Assembly: GCA_028278225.1 (NCBI GenBank)
Contig: JANQEU010000018.1
Span: 1-49,653 of the forward strand
Origin: Cyclobacteriaceae bacterium
GTDB taxonomy: Bacteria; Bacteroidota; Bacteroidia; Cytophagales; Cyclobacteriaceae
Direction of reading: 5' to 3'
DNA: 49,653 nt
The position numbers and the translations under genes are program-made. Of this stretch, positions 48,875 to 49,653 are shown piece after piece (within the stretch, counting starts at the first letter, position 1; each line of letters opens with the position of its first letter). The notes below the pieces were generated by a model, which was given only the letters and a program-made list of their open reading frames with translations, had not been told where the DNA came from and did not search any database.

Positions 48875-49159
48875 TTATTTATTGTTATGGGTTTTTGTTC
48901 CCAACATAAGCATACGGAAGTGCTCAAATCTTAACCGAAATTTGGTCCAGTAACTTTCTCTTCCGGTAATGTAGCCTAATTCTTTCAGGCGCTTGAAGTC
49001 AACCCAGGTTCGGAAACTAAATGCGTAAATGGTCATTAAAATACCAAATGCTAAATTGGATAATATATGATATCCGTATAACACACTTAAAATCACAATT
49101 GGTGTAAGTGTGATTAAATGATATCTCCAAAGTGTTTTCACATTCATTCCATTTTCCAC
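48875..49159 (-). CDS. small membrane protein of unknown function
   Basis: The product is 94 residues with two membrane helices (about 13-31 and 33-49) and a basic C-terminal tail (RESYWTKFRLRFEHFRMLML). I do not recognise a family. An in-frame alternative start at residue 6 is possible. It has no co-directed neighbour, and downstream is the gap next to the T9SS gene. Evidence is limited to length and hydrophobic pattern. Confidence 0.5.
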   Translation of the reverse strand: MENGMNVKTLWRYHLITLTPIVILSVLYGYHILSNLAFGILMTIYAFSFRTWVDFKRLKELGYITGRESYWTKFRLRFEHFRMLMLGTKTHNNK

Positions 49160-49397
49160 TTTTTATTCTTCTATAGATCGTCCGGTTGCTACGCCTGCAC
49201 ATACAACCAGCGAGAGCGGAGTATACAAACCAACCGTTGCAGCAATAACCTAACATGTTGCTGTTTGCAATAAAAATAAGGCAGTGTTTCTGAAAAGAAA
49301 CGGTATTACGTATGGATCACATCCTTCCGTCACATTTTGTCTATGATTTCCGGTGAAAAAAATGATTTTTTATAGTTCGACATGTGAATTATTCCCG

Positions 49398-49653
49398 CTT
49401 GGCCGCAATTGCATTGCTGTCAGGTTGGAGAACCCGGAAGCACAGGGAAAGGCCTTATAGCACTTGTTACCTCTTCGTTACATCCTGCTTTGCTCCCTGT
49501 TATCCTTTTGCCTTCAAGCCAGGCGGGCTCAAACTTTTTGAGGCCAAAAAGTTGGCAAAAAGCCTTCGGAAAATGAAAAACCCACGGCCTTCCCGGTTGG
49601 CCTGCCCATCCGCCGGATGGCGGACCAAACGGCTCTCCTCCAACACGGCCCTA
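49398..49653 (+). repeat. dispersed GC-rich repeat F, copy 2 (inverted relative to 7.1 kb)
   Basis: Bases 49451-49653 are the reverse complement of 7262-7463 at about 90 percent identity (for example GGCCTGCCCATCCGCCGG, GGCTCTCCTCCAACACGGCC). The block is preceded by GGCCGCAATTGCATTG, also shared. The window ends inside it, so its full length is unknown. The bases between the small membrane gene and this block (49160-49397) show nothing that I recognise apart from an AACATGTT palindrome near 49252. Confidence 0.8.

Overview
The window looks like chromosomal DNA of a Bacteroidota bacterium, probably a Cytophagales-type member. This is inferred from a C-terminal type IX secretion (T9SS) sorting domain at the end of the 47.7 kb gene, PD40/OmpA envelope proteins, a DUF6261-type protein, a TraR/DksA protein of the form usual in this phylum, general lack of Shine-Dalgarno sequences, and promoters of the TTTG-N19/20-TAnnTTTG type (clearest upstream of tRNA-Phe and of the HxlR gene).

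Region 1 (1-16.4 kb) is an accessory island full of short cargo units separated by a mosaic of palindromic repeats. Cargo: a small membrane protein with an HExxH protein; a GNAT-PIN multidomain protein with an ASCH protein; a DUF6261 protein; a divergent XRE regulator pair; a RelE/ParE-type module with an internally deleted toxin; an ECF sigma factor with a membrane partner; a secreted alpha/beta hydrolase; an antitoxin/PIN toxin pair; a DUF1538-DUF1538-PII-CBS operon with a frameshift at an A10 tract; and two tiny double-glycine-leader peptides with a CPBP protease. Five cargo units are bracketed by an inverted pair (GTTANNN... at the start, its complement ...NNNTAAC at the end), which is the geometry of integron gene cassettes. 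No integrase gene is visible in the window, and only one of the inter-unit sites is of ordinary attC length.

Region 2 (16.4-29.9 kb) is mostly core-like: a CRTAC1/ASPIC-UnbV lipoprotein and a membrane-bound pentaheme cytochrome with TPRs, msrB, an M14 metallopeptidase, a PorE-like TPR-PD40-OmpA protein, a MITE, two GNATs, a HEAT-repeat protein, and an ArsR-SRPBCC-DUF1059 operon.

Region 3 (30-36 kb) holds two tandem haloalkane dehalogenases of different catalytic subfamilies, divergent from an HxlR regulator with an obvious AGTATA operator cluster; a three-gene toxin-antitoxin operon with a 20-bp operator; a two-gene Hdr-like iron-sulfur membrane oxidoreductase; and tRNA-Phe(GAA).

Region 4 (36.4-44.8 kb) is one tight operon: a secreted TPR-CHAT (caspase-like) protein of 1345 residues, a PD40-OmpA protein and an unrecognised secreted protein, preceded by a perfect 26-bp palindrome. 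Region 5 (44.8-49.2 kb) is housekeeping: rluB-type pseudouridine synthase, scpB, a TraR/DksA protein, isoaspartyl peptidase, a T9SS-sorted protein and a small membrane protein. The window ends in an inverted copy of a repeat also present at 7.1-7.5 kb.

Leads judged most worth following: the cassette-like array, the bacteriocin-like peptide locus, the GNAT-PIN/ASCH pair and the TPR-CHAT/OmpA operon. All readings were made by eye; no searches or foldings were run.
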